A stretch of 64,000 bases of DNA, taken from Massilia phosphatilytica (GTDB lineage Bacteria; Pseudomonadota; Gammaproteobacteria; Burkholderiales; Burkholderiaceae_D). The notes beneath the pieces are model-generated. The model worked only from the letters and a program-made list of their open reading frames with translations, had not been told where the DNA came from and made no database searches. Position 1 is the first letter of the stretch. The number at the start of each line of letters is the position of its first letter. Location of the stretch: contig NZ_PUIP01000009.1 in assembly GCF_002968015.1 (NCBI RefSeq), positions 1 to 64,000 of the forward strand. The letters run 5' to 3'. Of the stretch, positions 33,501-43,100 are shown in pieces. A program made the translations under genes and the position numbers.

Positions 33501-33581
33501 GTAGGGTGGGCACCCCGTGCCCACGCGCGACGTTTGCGGTACTGCCGGCGTTACGCGTGGGCGGAGGGCCGCCCACCCTAC
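33501..33581. repeat. Interspersed palindromic element (REP/BIME-like)
   Basis: Two arms, 33501-33527 and 33554-33581, are inverted copies of each other. The outer 11 bases (GTAGGGTGGGC / GCCCACCCTAC) and inner nine (GCCCACGCG / CGCGTGGGC) are identical. Each arm is itself a hairpin (GTGGGCAC/GTGCCCAC; GTGGGCGG/CCGCCCAC). I believe similar GTAGGGTGGGC elements recur in genomes of this group, but that is memory, not a search. The last bases supply the TAG stop of the kinase at 33578. Confidence 0.7.
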
Positions 33582-34486
33582 ATCAAGGCTTCGACTTCCT
33601 GCGCCGTCGGCGCATACGGCCCGGCGTGCATGGCGGCCGTGGCGGCCACCGCCGCGATGCGCGCGAGCTGGCGCGGTGCGGGCATCTCCGGGTACAGCAA
33701 CAGCCCGCTGATCCATGCGGCCATCGAAGCATCGCCGCAGCCGACGGTGTCGACGACGTTGACACGGCAAGCGGGCGCGTCGAGCACATGGTCGCCGCGG
33801 ATCAGCGACAGGCCGTCGGCCCCGCGTGTAAAGAGGATCTCGGCGTCGGGCGCCAGTGCGCGCAGCGCGGCCAGCGCGTCGCGCTGCGCGATGCCCGGGA
33901 ACAGGCCTTCCAGGTCTTCGTCGGACACCTTGATGTGGCTGGCGAGACCCGCGATCAGTTCGAACGTGGCGCGGTACGTCGCGTCGCGCATCGCGTTGCG
34001 GAAGTTCGGATCGAAGGCGATGCGCTTGCCGGCCTGGCGTGCCATCAGCGCCTGCTCCACGAGTCGCCGCGCCAGCGGTCCGCGGGCCAGCGCGAGGCTG
34101 CCCATATGGATCACGTCGGCCGCTTCCAGCCAGCCATCGGGCAGCAGCTCGGGGCGGAAGTGCAGATCCGCGCTGTTCTCGCCGAGGAAGACGTACCGGG
34201 GCGGATGGCGCGACGTCACCATCGCGATGAACGGCGGTGCTTCCACGCGCTGCAGGAAGCGTTCGTCCAGGCCGGCCGCGCGGCTGGCGTCCGCGATCTC
34301 GTCGCCGAAGGCGTCCATGCTGACGGCGCCCGCATAACCCGTGTGCAGTCCAAGGCGCGCACCGACGCGCGCGACGTTCCAGCAGGAGCCGCCCGGCAGC
34401 GAGCGCCACGTGCCGTCGTCCTGGCGGATCATGTCGGTCAGCGCTTCGCCGAAGACCACGTAGCGGGGGAGTCGTTGTGCTTGCAT
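33578..34486 (-). CDS. PfkB-family carbohydrate kinase
   Basis: 302 residues. PfkB signature 1 is seen in FGEALTDMI and GGSCWNVARVGARLG; signature 2 is DTVGCGDASMAAW, where the usual GAGD anion hole reads GCGD with the catalytic Asp kept. It follows the permease gene with one base between the stop and start regions, so it belongs to the ABC-importer operon and should phosphorylate the imported sugar, plausibly fructose. Its TAG stop lies inside the palindromic repeat at 33501-33581, so the natural C-terminus may have been trimmed or replaced by the repeat. Confidence 0.87.
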   Translation of the reverse strand: MQAQRLPRYVVFGEALTDMIRQDDGTWRSLPGGSCWNVARVGARLGLHTGYAGAVSMDAFGDEIADASRAAGLDERFLQRVEAPPFIAMVTSRHPPRYVFLGENSADLHFRPELLPDGWLEAADVIHMGSLALARGPLARRLVEQALMARQAGKRIAFDPNFRNAMRDATYRATFELIAGLASHIKVSDEDLEGLFPGIAQRDALAALRALAPDAEILFTRGADGLSLIRGDHVLDAPACRVNVVDTVGCGDASMAAWISGLLLYPEMPAPRQLARIAAVAATAAMHAGPYAPTAQEVEALM

Positions 34487-34487
34487 G

Positions 34488-35516
34488 TCAGTTCGCCTGT
34501 TGTTGATAACGCCATTTATCGAGCATCACCGCGAGCACGATGACCGTGCCCTTCGCCACGTACTGCCAGAACGACGACAGGCCGAGGATCGTGAGACCGT
34601 TGTTGAGGAGGCCGATGATCAGCGCGCCCGTGACCGTGCCCCAGATCGTGCCCACGCCGCCCATCAGGCTCGTGCCGCCGAGGACCACCGCGGCGATCGC
34701 ATCGAGCTCGTAGCCCGAGCCCCAGTTGCCGTTCGCGCCATACAGCCGGCTGGCCGACATGGCGCCCGCGGTGCCCGCGCACAGGCCGGAAAACGCGTAG
34801 ACGAAGACGAGGACGAGGCCGACCTTGATGCCCGTGAGCCGCGCCGCCTGCGGATTGCCGCCGACCGCATACACGTGCATGCCGAGGACTGTCCGGCGCA
34901 GGATGAACCACGCGGCCAGCACGAGGGCCGCCGCGACCCACACGAGCCACGGCAGGCCGGCGAACGAATCGTTGCCAATCCATTCGAACGTCGGGATCTC
35001 ACGGTTCAGGATCGTGGTGCCGTCGGCCAGCAGGTACGCCGTGCCGCGCAGCGCCGTCATCGTGCCGAGCGTGACGACGAACGGATTGATCTTGAAGACG
35101 GCGACGAGCAGGCCGTTCAGCAGGCCCATGCCCAGGCCGGCCAGCAGGAAGATCGGCAGCGACAGCGCGGGCGCATGGCCCGGCAGCGACGCGATCATGC
35201 CCAGCACCGCGGACACCGCCAGCACCGAGCCGACCGACAGGTCGATGCCGCCCGTGAGGATCACGAACGTCATGCCCGTCGCGAGCACGAGGTTGATAGA
35301 ACTCTGGCGCAGCACGTTCATCGTGTTGGCCGTCGTCGCGAAATTCGAGATGCCGTCTTCGGCGAAATACCCGGTCAGGAAGTAGAACACGATGTACAGC
35401 GCGACGAGCACGGGCAGCATGCCCATCGTCGCGAACATGCGCGAGAACGCCTGGCCGATGCTGCCGTGTGTGCTGGCACGCGGCGCCGTGGGAAGGGATG
35501 ATTTCAGAGTCTGCAT
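34488..35516 (-). CDS. Ribose/fructose-type ABC transporter permease (RbsC family)
   Basis: 342 residues with about ten membrane segments. The family motif VILTGGIDLSVGSVLAVSAV is present, as is the cytoplasmic coupling region ARLTGIKVGLVLVFVYAFSG and AIAAVVLGGTSLMGGVGT. The start at 35516 (MQTLKSSLPTAPRAS) has GGAG eight bases upstream and is 11 bases after the ATPase stop. It forms the channel for the sugar delivered by the binding protein at 37061-38002. Confidence 0.92.
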   Translation of the reverse strand: MQTLKSSLPTAPRASTHGSIGQAFSRMFATMGMLPVLVALYIVFYFLTGYFAEDGISNFATTANTMNVLRQSSINLVLATGMTFVILTGGIDLSVGSVLAVSAVLGMIASLPGHAPALSLPIFLLAGLGMGLLNGLLVAVFKINPFVVTLGTMTALRGTAYLLADGTTILNREIPTFEWIGNDSFAGLPWLVWVAAALVLAAWFILRRTVLGMHVYAVGGNPQAARLTGIKVGLVLVFVYAFSGLCAGTAGAMSASRLYGANGNWGSGYELDAIAAVVLGGTSLMGGVGTIWGTVTGALIIGLLNNGLTILGLSSFWQYVAKGTVIVLAVMLDKWRYQQQAN

Positions 35517-35527
35517 GGTGATGTCTC

Positions 35528-37036
35528 CTATGCGGCCTGGGCCTGGGTGGCCAGCGCCATGATGTTTTCCTGGGTGATGCGGTCGCCGGCGAGTTCGCCG
35601 GACAGCCAGCCTTCGCGCATGACGAGCACGCGGTCGCACACGCCAATGATTTCCGCCAGCTCGCTCGAGATGCACAGCACGGCCACGCCCGCATCGGCCA
35701 GCTCGTGGATGATCCGGTAGATCTCGTGCTTGGCGCCGATGTCGACGCCGCGCGTCGGCTCGTCGAGGATCAGCACGCGCGGCTTGATTTCCAGCCAGCG
35801 CGCCAGCAAGAGCTTTTGCTGGTTGCCGCCCGAAAGGTCGCCGATGATGCCGTCCGGCCCCGCGCCGCGCGCCGACAGCTTTGCAATCGCGTCGCGCGTC
35901 ACCTGCAGCAGCTCCCCGCGCTGGAGTACCCCGCAGCGCGCATGCTTGCCGAGCACGTTCATCGTCACGTTCGCGAGCAGCGACTGTTGCAGGAACAGGC
36001 CCTGCCCCTTGCGGTCTTCCGGCACGTAGGCGATGCCGAGGCGGATCGCATCGCCCGGCGTGCGGATCGACACTGCGCGGCCATCGACTTCGATCGTGCC
36101 GCCGGACAGAGGGTCCGCGCCGAAGACCAGCCGTGCCAGTTCCGTGCGGCCGGCGCCGACGAGGCCCGCGAGTCCGACGATCTCGCCGGCGCGCACGTCC
36201 AGCGATACGGGGTGTACTTTCGCGCCGTGCACGTTCGTCAACTTCAAGCGCACGGGACCCGGCACACGCCGCTGCGTGTGTTCATAAAAGCCGTTGAGTT
36301 CACGTCCAACCATCATGCGCACGACCGTGTCCGGCGTCGCTTCGTCGCGCGCCAGCTCGCCGATCCACGTGCCGTCGCGCAGCACGGTGACACGGTCGGC
36401 CAGCATGCGCACTTCCGCCATGCGGTGGCTGATGTAGATGATCGCGATGCCGCGCTCGCGCAGCGCCCGCATCACGTCGAACAGGCGCTCCGTCTCGCGC
36501 TCGGACAGCGCGGCCGTCGGCTCGTCCATGATCAGCACGCGGCTGTCGTGCACGAGGGCTCGGGCGATCTCCACCTGCTGCTGGTCGGCGATCGACAGGC
36601 CGCTCGCGATGCGGTTCGGTGCGAACGTGGCGCCGAGGCTTTTCAATACCTCGGCCGCGCGCCGGTTCATCTGTGCCGTGTCGACGACGCCGAAGCGCCC
36701 GCGCGGCTCGGCGCCCATGAAGATATTCTGCGCGACGGTCAGGTTGGCCGCGACGGACAGCTCCTGGTAGATCAGGTTGATGCCGCACGCGCGCGCATCG
36801 GCCGGACAGGTGATACGCACGGGCTGGCCGGCCACGCGGATCTCGCCGGCGTCCGGCTGGTACACGCCAGCCAGGATTTTCATGAGGGTGCTCTTACCGG
36901 CACCGTTTTCTCCCATCAGCGCGTGGATCTCGCCGGGGCGGATGGTCAGCTGGACGCCGTCGAGCACCGTGACGGCGCCGAACCGCTTGCGGATGCCGGA
37001 TACCTCCAGCACGGGCGGTGGATTGGTTGTTGCCAT
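35528..37036 (-). CDS. Sugar ABC transporter ATP-binding protein (RbsA family, two ATPase halves)
   Basis: 502 residues. The first nucleotide-binding domain has a clean Walker A (GENGAGKST, about 43-51), signature [15 protein letters not shown] and Walker [13 protein letters not shown]. The second half has a degenerate Walker [13 protein letters not shown], with signature [14 protein letters not shown] and [12 protein letters not shown]. This asymmetry is normal in the RbsA/MglA class. It lies 24 bases after the binding-protein gene and 11 before the permease in one operon. Confidence 0.94.
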   Translation of the reverse strand: MATTNPPPVLEVSGIRKRFGAVTVLDGVQLTIRPGEIHALMGENGAGKSTLMKILAGVYQPDAGEIRVAGQPVRITCPADARACGINLIYQELSVAANLTVAQNIFMGAEPRGRFGVVDTAQMNRRAAEVLKSLGATFAPNRIASGLSIADQQQVEIARALVHDSRVLIMDEPTAALSERETERLFDVMRALRERGIAIIYISHRMAEVRMLADRVTVLRDGTWIGELARDEATPDTVVRMMVGRELNGFYEHTQRRVPGPVRLKLTNVHGAKVHPVSLDVRAGEIVGLAGLVGAGRTELARLVFGADPLSGGTIEVDGRAVSIRTPGDAIRLGIAYVPEDRKGQGLFLQQSLLANVTMNVLGKHARCGVLQRGELLQVTRDAIAKLSARGAGPDGIIGDLSGGNQQKLLLARWLEIKPRVLILDEPTRGVDIGAKHEIYRIIHELADAGVAVLCISSELAEIIGVCDRVLVMREGWLSGELAGDRITQENIMALATQAQAA

Positions 37037-37060
37037 GTCTCCTCCAATGAAGGGGGTGTT

Positions 37061-38002
37061 TTAGTGGCTGGCCCAGCCTTTGTAGGCCAGCACGTTCTGC
37101 TTGGTGATCGCGGGCGTGGGAATCAGCACGACCGGGTTCGCGGGACGCTTGCCGTTCATGATCCCGTAGCCGATGTCGACGGCCATCGTGGCCATCTTGT
37201 AGGGGTCTTGCGCGGTGGTGACGGCGAAGATGCTGTTCTTCGATCTGAGCGCCGCTTCCGCATCCGGTGCGCCGTCGACGGAGGCGACCATCTGCACGTC
37301 GGGACGGCCCGCCTGCTTCACCGCGAGTTCGGCGCCGATGGCGGACGGATCGTTGATGGCGAAGACGGCATCGATGCGGCGGTGCGCGATCAACAGGTTC
37401 GTCATCACTTCCATGCCGCCATCGAGGCTGCCCTTCGCATCCTGGTTGTCGGACACGATACGGATGCCGGTGCCGGCAAACGCCTGCTTGCAGCCGGCCA
37501 CGCGCGCGATCACGGCGGTGACGGGCGGGCCGTTGACGATCACGACGTTGCCCTTGCCGTGCAGGCGTTCCACGATGCGCTTGCAGGATTCCGTGCCAGC
37601 CATCGTGTTGTCGGACATGATCGTCGCATCTGCATTGTCCGCGCCGACGTCGACGGCCACCACGACGATGCCTGCATCGCGCGCCTTTTGCAGCACGGGT
37701 GCGATGCCCTTCGGATCGGACGCGTTGACGATGAGGATGTCGACCTTGTTGGCGATGAAGTTCTCGATCTGGCCGACCTGGGTGTTGAGGTCGTACTTGC
37801 TGGAGACGGTCGTGACCTTGACCTTGTCGCCGCCGACCTTTTTCGCGGCATCGGCGGCGCCCTTGCCGATGGCGACAAAATAGGGATTGGCGAGGTCGCT
37901 GACGGCAACGCCGATGGATTTCAGCGGCCGGGCGGCGTGCGCCAGGCCGGCCAGGGAGAAGGCGAACGCCGCGATGCAGGCGTACACGGCAGGTTTTTTC
38001 AT
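37061..38002 (-). CDS. Periplasmic sugar-binding protein (RbsB family)
   Basis: 313 residues with a signal peptide (MKKPAVYACIAAFAFSLAGLAHA). The two-lobe binding fold is seen in SIGVAVSDLANPYFVAIGKGA, the ribose-type ligand contacts in VDILIVNASDPKGIAPVLQKARDAG and FAINDPSAIGAELAVKQAG, and the hinge VASVDGAPDAEAAL. First gene of the operon binding protein, ATPase, permease, kinase. The ligand may be ribose, fructose or a related sugar; the adjoining PfkB kinase favours fructose. The promoter region carries a LacI-type site at 38052-38068. Confidence 0.92.
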   Translation of the reverse strand: MKKPAVYACIAAFAFSLAGLAHAARPLKSIGVAVSDLANPYFVAIGKGAADAAKKVGGDKVKVTTVSSKYDLNTQVGQIENFIANKVDILIVNASDPKGIAPVLQKARDAGIVVVAVDVGADNADATIMSDNTMAGTESCKRIVERLHGKGNVVIVNGPPVTAVIARVAGCKQAFAGTGIRIVSDNQDAKGSLDGGMEVMTNLLIAHRRIDAVFAINDPSAIGAELAVKQAGRPDVQMVASVDGAPDAEAALRSKNSIFAVTTAQDPYKMATMAVDIGYGIMNGKRPANPVVLIPTPAITKQNVLAYKGWASH

Positions 38003-38051
38003 GACGGTGTCTCCGAGCTGTTTTTATGGTGCGAGGCTGCGTGATGAAAGA

Positions 38052-38068
38052 ACTTTACACGTGTCGAC
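38052..38068. promoter_or_regulatory. LacI-type operator 1, sugar ABC operon promoter
   Basis: ACTTTACACGTGTCGAC contains the palindromic core ACACGTGT. On the minus strand a TTGACG (38081-38076) stands 17 bases from a GTAAAG (38058-38053), so the site covers the spacer and -10 of the probable promoter. It matches operator 2 at 15 of 17 positions. Confidence 0.65.
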
Positions 38069-38232
38069 TTTTTGTCGTCAACAGATTTTTTTACAAATTT
38101 TTTAATGGTTGAGTGACCACAACGGCGCACGACTCACAGTGGCGAAACAAGGCACGCCCTTGGAGAAAGAACGCTCTTATTGCAGGTAAGTATTTTTGCT
38201 ATGATGGTGACGCGCCTGTCGGCGGGGCGCCT

Positions 38233-38249
38233 ACTTTACACGAGTCAAC
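38233..38249. promoter_or_regulatory. LacI-type operator 2, regulator gene leader
   Basis: ACTTTACACGAGTCAAC, 15 of 17 identical to operator 1 in the same orientation, ends six bases before the regulator ATG and sits where its ribosome site would be. A TATGAT -10 hexamer is upstream at 38200-38205. Autorepression, and possibly looping between sites 181 bases apart, is inferred. Confidence 0.6.
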
Positions 38250-38255
38250 AAACTG

Positions 38256-39290
38256 ATGAAAACAGCGCAGAATCCCCGTGGCCCAGTGACCATGCACGAC
38301 GTCGCCGCGCGGGCCGGCGTGTCGCGCGCCACGGTGTCGAAGTATTTCAACGACCGCGAGGGATTGAAAGCCGATACGCGGACCCGCATCGAGCAGGCCT
38401 GCCGTGACCTCGAATACGTGCCCGATCCACACGCCGTAAGCCTCGTGCGCGGGCGCTCGCGCATGGTCGGCGTCATCCTGCCGGTGGTGAACGAACCCTT
38501 CTTCGCCGAAGCGCTGCGCGCGATCGAAGCGAAGGCCAAGGCGCTGGGCATGGACGTGATCATCCAGTGCTCGTACAACGACCCGGCCGAGGAAGCGGCG
38601 GCGCTGATGACGATGCGGTCGATGAAGGTGGCGGGCGTGATCCTGACCGCGGTCGCGTCGACGGCCAACCTCGACCTGCTGCTGCGGCTGGAGCAGGAAA
38701 TGCGCATCGTCTACATGGACAGCTACGTCCACGAAGACTGCAACTACGTCATGAACGACAACCGCCAGAGCATGGCGATGCTGACCCGCTACCTGCTCGG
38801 CCGCGGCCACCGCCCGGCCTACCTGGGCGCGCCACCCGTCGCGCATCCGTCGCCGGAAGAGCGGCTCGCAGGCTACCAGGACGCGATGGCGGAAGCCGGC
38901 ATGCAGCCGCACCTCGTGCCGGCCAGCACCCAGCCGTCATGGGATTTCGAAGCGTACGCGTTCCGCCACGTGCTCGACTGGCTCGCGAGCGGCGCCTGGA
39001 AGCGCGCCGGTGTCACGGCACTCGCCTGCGGCACCGACAGGCTCGCCATCGGCGCGATGTCCGCGTGCCGCCGCTTCGGCCTGGAACCGGGCAAGGACCT
39101 GGCCATCGTCGGCCACGACGACCTGCCTATTTCCGCCTACCTGTACCCGCCGCTGACCACGTTCCGGCAAGACGTCGCCGCCATCGGCGTCGCGGCGATG
39201 GAATGCCTGCAGGCGCAGCTCGACGGCGCCGGCGCGGCGCCGTACCGCAAGCGGTTTACGGGTGGACTGGTGCCGCGCGAGTCGGCTTGA
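38256..39290 (+). CDS. LacI-family transcriptional regulator of the sugar ABC operon
   Basis: 344 residues. The helix-turn-helix is VTMHDVAARAGVSRATVSKYFNDREGLKADTRTRI (about 11-45), with the hinge DPHAVSLVRGRSRMVGVILP leading to a sugar-binding core that ends in VGHDDLPISAYLYPPLTTFRQD. It is divergent from the binding-protein gene. No good Shine-Dalgarno precedes the ATG (GAGTCAACAAACTG), so translation may be weak, as is common for repressors. The effector is probably the imported sugar or its phosphate. Confidence 0.92.
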   Translation: MKTAQNPRGPVTMHDVAARAGVSRATVSKYFNDREGLKADTRTRIEQACRDLEYVPDPHAVSLVRGRSRMVGVILPVVNEPFFAEALRAIEAKAKALGMDVIIQCSYNDPAEEAAALMTMRSMKVAGVILTAVASTANLDLLLRLEQEMRIVYMDSYVHEDCNYVMNDNRQSMAMLTRYLLGRGHRPAYLGAPPVAHPSPEERLAGYQDAMAEAGMQPHLVPASTQPSWDFEAYAFRHVLDWLASGAWKRAGVTALACGTDRLAIGAMSACRRFGLEPGKDLAIVGHDDLPISAYLYPPLTTFRQDVAAIGVAAMECLQAQLDGAGAAPYRKRFTGGLVPRESA

Positions 39291-39307
39291 ACGAGTTGGC
39301 TTGAAAA

Positions 39308-39967
39308 TCAGCGCTTCGGCCGGAACCATTTGACGGCGGCGCGCGCATTCGCCTTGACCGTGTAGTCGATCTTGGCGAGCTGTTCCTCCAGCGCCTCGGC
39401 GAGCACGCTGCCCGGACTGGGCGGCGGCAGGTGCAGGTGGGCGTCCGCCTCGCCGTATTCGCGGCGGATCTCCATGCCCGCCTTCTTCGCGATGTGCATC
39501 ATCGTGCGGTTCGACGACAGGCACTGCATGTACAGCGTGTCGACGTCGGAATTGCGGCAGTGGATGGCCGCCCGTTCGAACAGCCGCGTGCCGACGCCCT
39601 GTCCCCGCGCCGATGCCGAGACGGAGACGCCGAACTCGGCCACTTTTTCCTTGTCCGTGTAATGGATGCTGTCCGGATGCGCCTCGCGCGACGTGAACGC
39701 GAGGTGGCCCACGCCGACGAGCTGGAACCGCCCGTTGTAGACCCCGAACACGATGTCCCGCGCGAAGTCGAGTTTCGCGACATAGGCTTCGACCTGCGCG
39801 TCCGGCAGCACGCTGCCGAAGCGCAGCAGGCGGTCATCCCGGTCGAGGGCCAGGAAATGGCGCAGGATCCGGCGCCGGTCACGCCTGGCCAATGCCTTGA
39901 CCAGCACCGCCTGTCCCTTCTTCTTGATCAGGTGGTTCAGCCAGCGGCGGAGTGGATTGTCCTGCAT
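39308..39967 (-). CDS. GNAT-family N-acetyltransferase
   Basis: 219 residues. After an N-terminal basic helix (NPLRRWLNHLIKKKGQAVLVKAL), a GNAT fold shows the acetyl-CoA loop VSVSASARGQGVGTRLFERA (motif A, Q/R-x2-G-x-G/A with RGQGVG) and an LSSNRTMMHIAKKAGMEIRREYGE segment (motif B). The substrate is unknown. The ATG at 39967 is chosen because residues before it (from 40063) look like translated leader. It is tail-to-tail with the LacI-type gene, 17 bases apart. Confidence 0.85.
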   Translation of the reverse strand: MQDNPLRRWLNHLIKKKGQAVLVKALARRDRRRILRHFLALDRDDRLLRFGSVLPDAQVEAYVAKLDFARDIVFGVYNGRFQLVGVGHLAFTSREAHPDSIHYTDKEKVAEFGVSVSASARGQGVGTRLFERAAIHCRNSDVDTLYMQCLSSNRTMMHIAKKAGMEIRREYGEADAHLHLPPPSPGSVLAEALEEQLAKIDYTVKANARAAVKWFRPKR

Positions 39968-40155
39968 GGGAGCTCTTTGTGCGATGCAACAAAGCGTGAA
40001 TTTTACCGAATCCGACAATATCATGCCGAGATGGCATGAAATCTGCGCGCATTCTTGCGCCAATACAACAGAATTTGATCACTTATCGCTGCGAACGAGA
40101 TACGCGCGGTGAAGGGGCATATACTCGATTCCGTAAAGAAACCGAGAGTGCCTCA

Positions 40156-43100
40156 ATGTCATTTTTCCGCCAAGCCCTGCCGCGCATGATGTTCTGGATT
40201 GGCGTACTGCTGGCTATCTCGTCCACTGCAGCCACCGCTGCCGCGCTCGCGGCCTGGCAACCATTTTCTCACGTCTCGTTCAGGCATCACACCGAAGAGG
40301 CGCTGCGTTTCGGCACGTCCATCGCCCAGGATCGCGAGGGTTTCCTCTGGCTGGGTACGCAGACCGGCCTGGTGCGCTGGGATGGATTCCGCGTGCGGCG
40401 CTACGTGGCCGATCCCGCGCGGGAAGGCAGCCTGCCGGACGGGTATATCCTGAGCGTGCACGTGGACACGGGCGGACGCCTGTGGATCGGCACGAGCGCG
40501 GGCGGCCTGGCGCGCTACGACGCGGCGCGCGATCGCTTCGCCAGCATCCCGGCAGGCCCGGGCGGCCTGGGCCATGCGCGCGTCTCCAGCATCGTCGACG
40601 ACGGTGCCGGCGGCATCTGGGTCGGCACCGGCGCGGGACTGGAACGCATCGACGCCGACGGCAAGGTCCACGCCGCCGCCAGCGGCGCCCCGCAGCTCGC
40701 CGCCCCCGCCCTGCCGCCGGACGGGGTGGACGTGCTGCTGCGCGACCGCCAGGGCGGTCTCTGGATCGGCACCCGCGAGGGTCTCTTCTACCGGTCCGGC
40801 GACCACGACCGGCTGGAGGTCGTGCACCTTGAGGTGCCGGCGCCAAACGAACCGTCGGTCAGTGCCCTGTACCAGGACAACGCGGGCCGCATGTGGGTCG
40901 GCACCCGCACCCATGGCGCCTTCGTCATCGCCGCGCGGGGCGCCACGCCCCGCCCTATCGTGGAACAGGGCGCGCAGGCCGCCTTGCAGGGCGAGCGCGT
41001 GTTCACGATCGTGCAAAAGGACGACGATACCGTCTGGCTCGGCACGGAAAGCGGCGGCATCGTCGAGGTCGACGTACTCCAGGGAACGACGCGGCGCCTG
41101 CGCTACCGCGGCGATGTGCCGGACAGCCTGCGCAGCGACGAGATCGTCGCCATGCTGCGCGAGCGCAGCGGCCAGATCATCGTTGCCACGGGAGGCACTC
41201 TGAGCCAGCACGATCCCCGCGCGCACGGCGTCGTGACGGTGCGGACGATCGGCAGCATTACCGGCCTCAACATTTATCATGTGCTGACCCGCCCGGACGG
41301 CAAGGTGTGGCTGAGCGTCCCCGGCGGTGGCGTGAGCATCGTCGATCCGCATACTGGCGCGGTGGCCGAGCTCAAGGCGGACGCCAATGCCCTGCCCAAG
41401 GGCCGGGTGCTCGCCATGGCGAACGCGCCGGACGGCAGCGTCTACATCGGCACGCAGCAAGGCCTGTATCACAGCGACGGCAACGGGCGCACCGTGCGGC
41501 GCATCGAGATTGCCGGGCGCCGTCCCGACGCATCCGTCTGGGCATTGGCGTGGCGCGACGACGTCCTGTGGCTGGGCGGACTGGATGGCGTGTGGGCGGT
41601 ACGGCCGTCCTCTGCTGGGCCGCTGACGCCGCTGCGCCATGAAGACGATGCTCTGGGCGACCGCCGCGTCACCGCGCTCCTGCCGCTCGCGGACGGTACC
41701 GTATGGATCGGCACCCGGCGCGGCGTCGTGCGGCTGGACCGGGACGGCAAGACGGTGGAGCGACTGCCGACCGACAACGCCGACCGCACGCGCGCGCCGA
41801 ACGGCTTCGTGTCCTCGCTGCTCGTCGATCGCAGGGGCCGCCTTTGGGTGTCCTCGTTCGGCAACGGCATCGCCGTCCTGGACCACACCGATGCCGGCGG
41901 GCGGCGCTGGTTCCGCCGCCTGACGACGGCCGACGGCCTGCCCGACAACAGCGTCAACATGCTGGTGCAGGACCGGGGCGGACAGATATGGCTGAGCACC
42001 GACCTCGGCCTGGCCGGCGTGCATCCCGACACCCTGCAGGTACGCCGGCTGGGCGAGGCCGACGGCGTCCACGTGCCGAGTTACTGGACCAGCTCGGGCG
42101 CCCTGGGGGCCGACGGCGAAGTGCTGTTCGGCGGTTTCACCGGCCTCTCCGTCGTGTTCCCCGACCGGCTGGATACCCGCCGGCCCCTGCCCCCACTCGC
42201 CATCACGCAACTGATGCTCGGCGGGCGGGTGATCCGCACGCTGCCGCCGGGCGCAGCGGCCGGCGAGCCCCCCACGCTGACCATCGCACCCACCGATCGC
42301 GAACGCGGTTTCGCGGTCGAGTTCGCGGCCCTGGATTACATGCCGACCGAGCACCGCCACTACGCCTACCAGCTCGAAGGCTTCGACACCGCATGGATCG
42401 ATGCCGACACTGCCGTGCGCCGCGCCAGTTACAACAACCTGCCGCCGGGCACCTACCGCCTGCACGTGCGCGCCACCGGCGACAACGACGAGACCGCCAA
42501 CCTGGAACTGCCGGTCCGCGTCCTGCCCGCCTGGCACCAGCTGGCCTGGGTGCGGGCGCTGGGCGCGATCGCTGTGCTGGCCGTCCTCGCCGCCCTCGTG
42601 CAGGCCCGCACGTCATTGCTGCGCCGGCGCCAGCGCGAACTGGAGGCGGTCGTCGCGAGCCGCACCGCCGAGCTGCGCGCGACCCAGCTGCAGCTGGAAA
42701 CCATGGCCTACAACGACGCGTTGACGGACCTGCCCAACCGGCGCCGTTTCAACGACGAACTGCACCGCCTGGCCGCCCTGCGCCGGCGCAGCGGCGACCC
42801 GTTCGCGCTGCTCCTGATCGACCTGGACCACTTCAAGCACATCAACGATACGCTCGGCCATGATGCCGGCGACGCGCTCCTCGTCGCGGCAGCGGAGCGC
42901 CTGCGTGCGGCCGTGCGTCAGACCGATTGCGTGGCGCGCCTGGGCGGCGACGAATTCGCCGTCCTGCTGACGCCGGCCAGCGACGCCATCGTCGGCGACG
43001 TGGCCCAGCGCATCGTCGACTCGATGCGCGCACCGGTCACGTTCGGCGCTCACGCCATGCACGTCAGCGCCAGCATCGGCGCCGCCGTGGAGTGGCGGGA

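Noticed and set aside
33501..33581. Rho-independent terminator between kinase and porin genes
   Set aside because: The arms form hairpins but no T-run follows on either strand, and the nested symmetry fits an interspersed palindromic repeat better.
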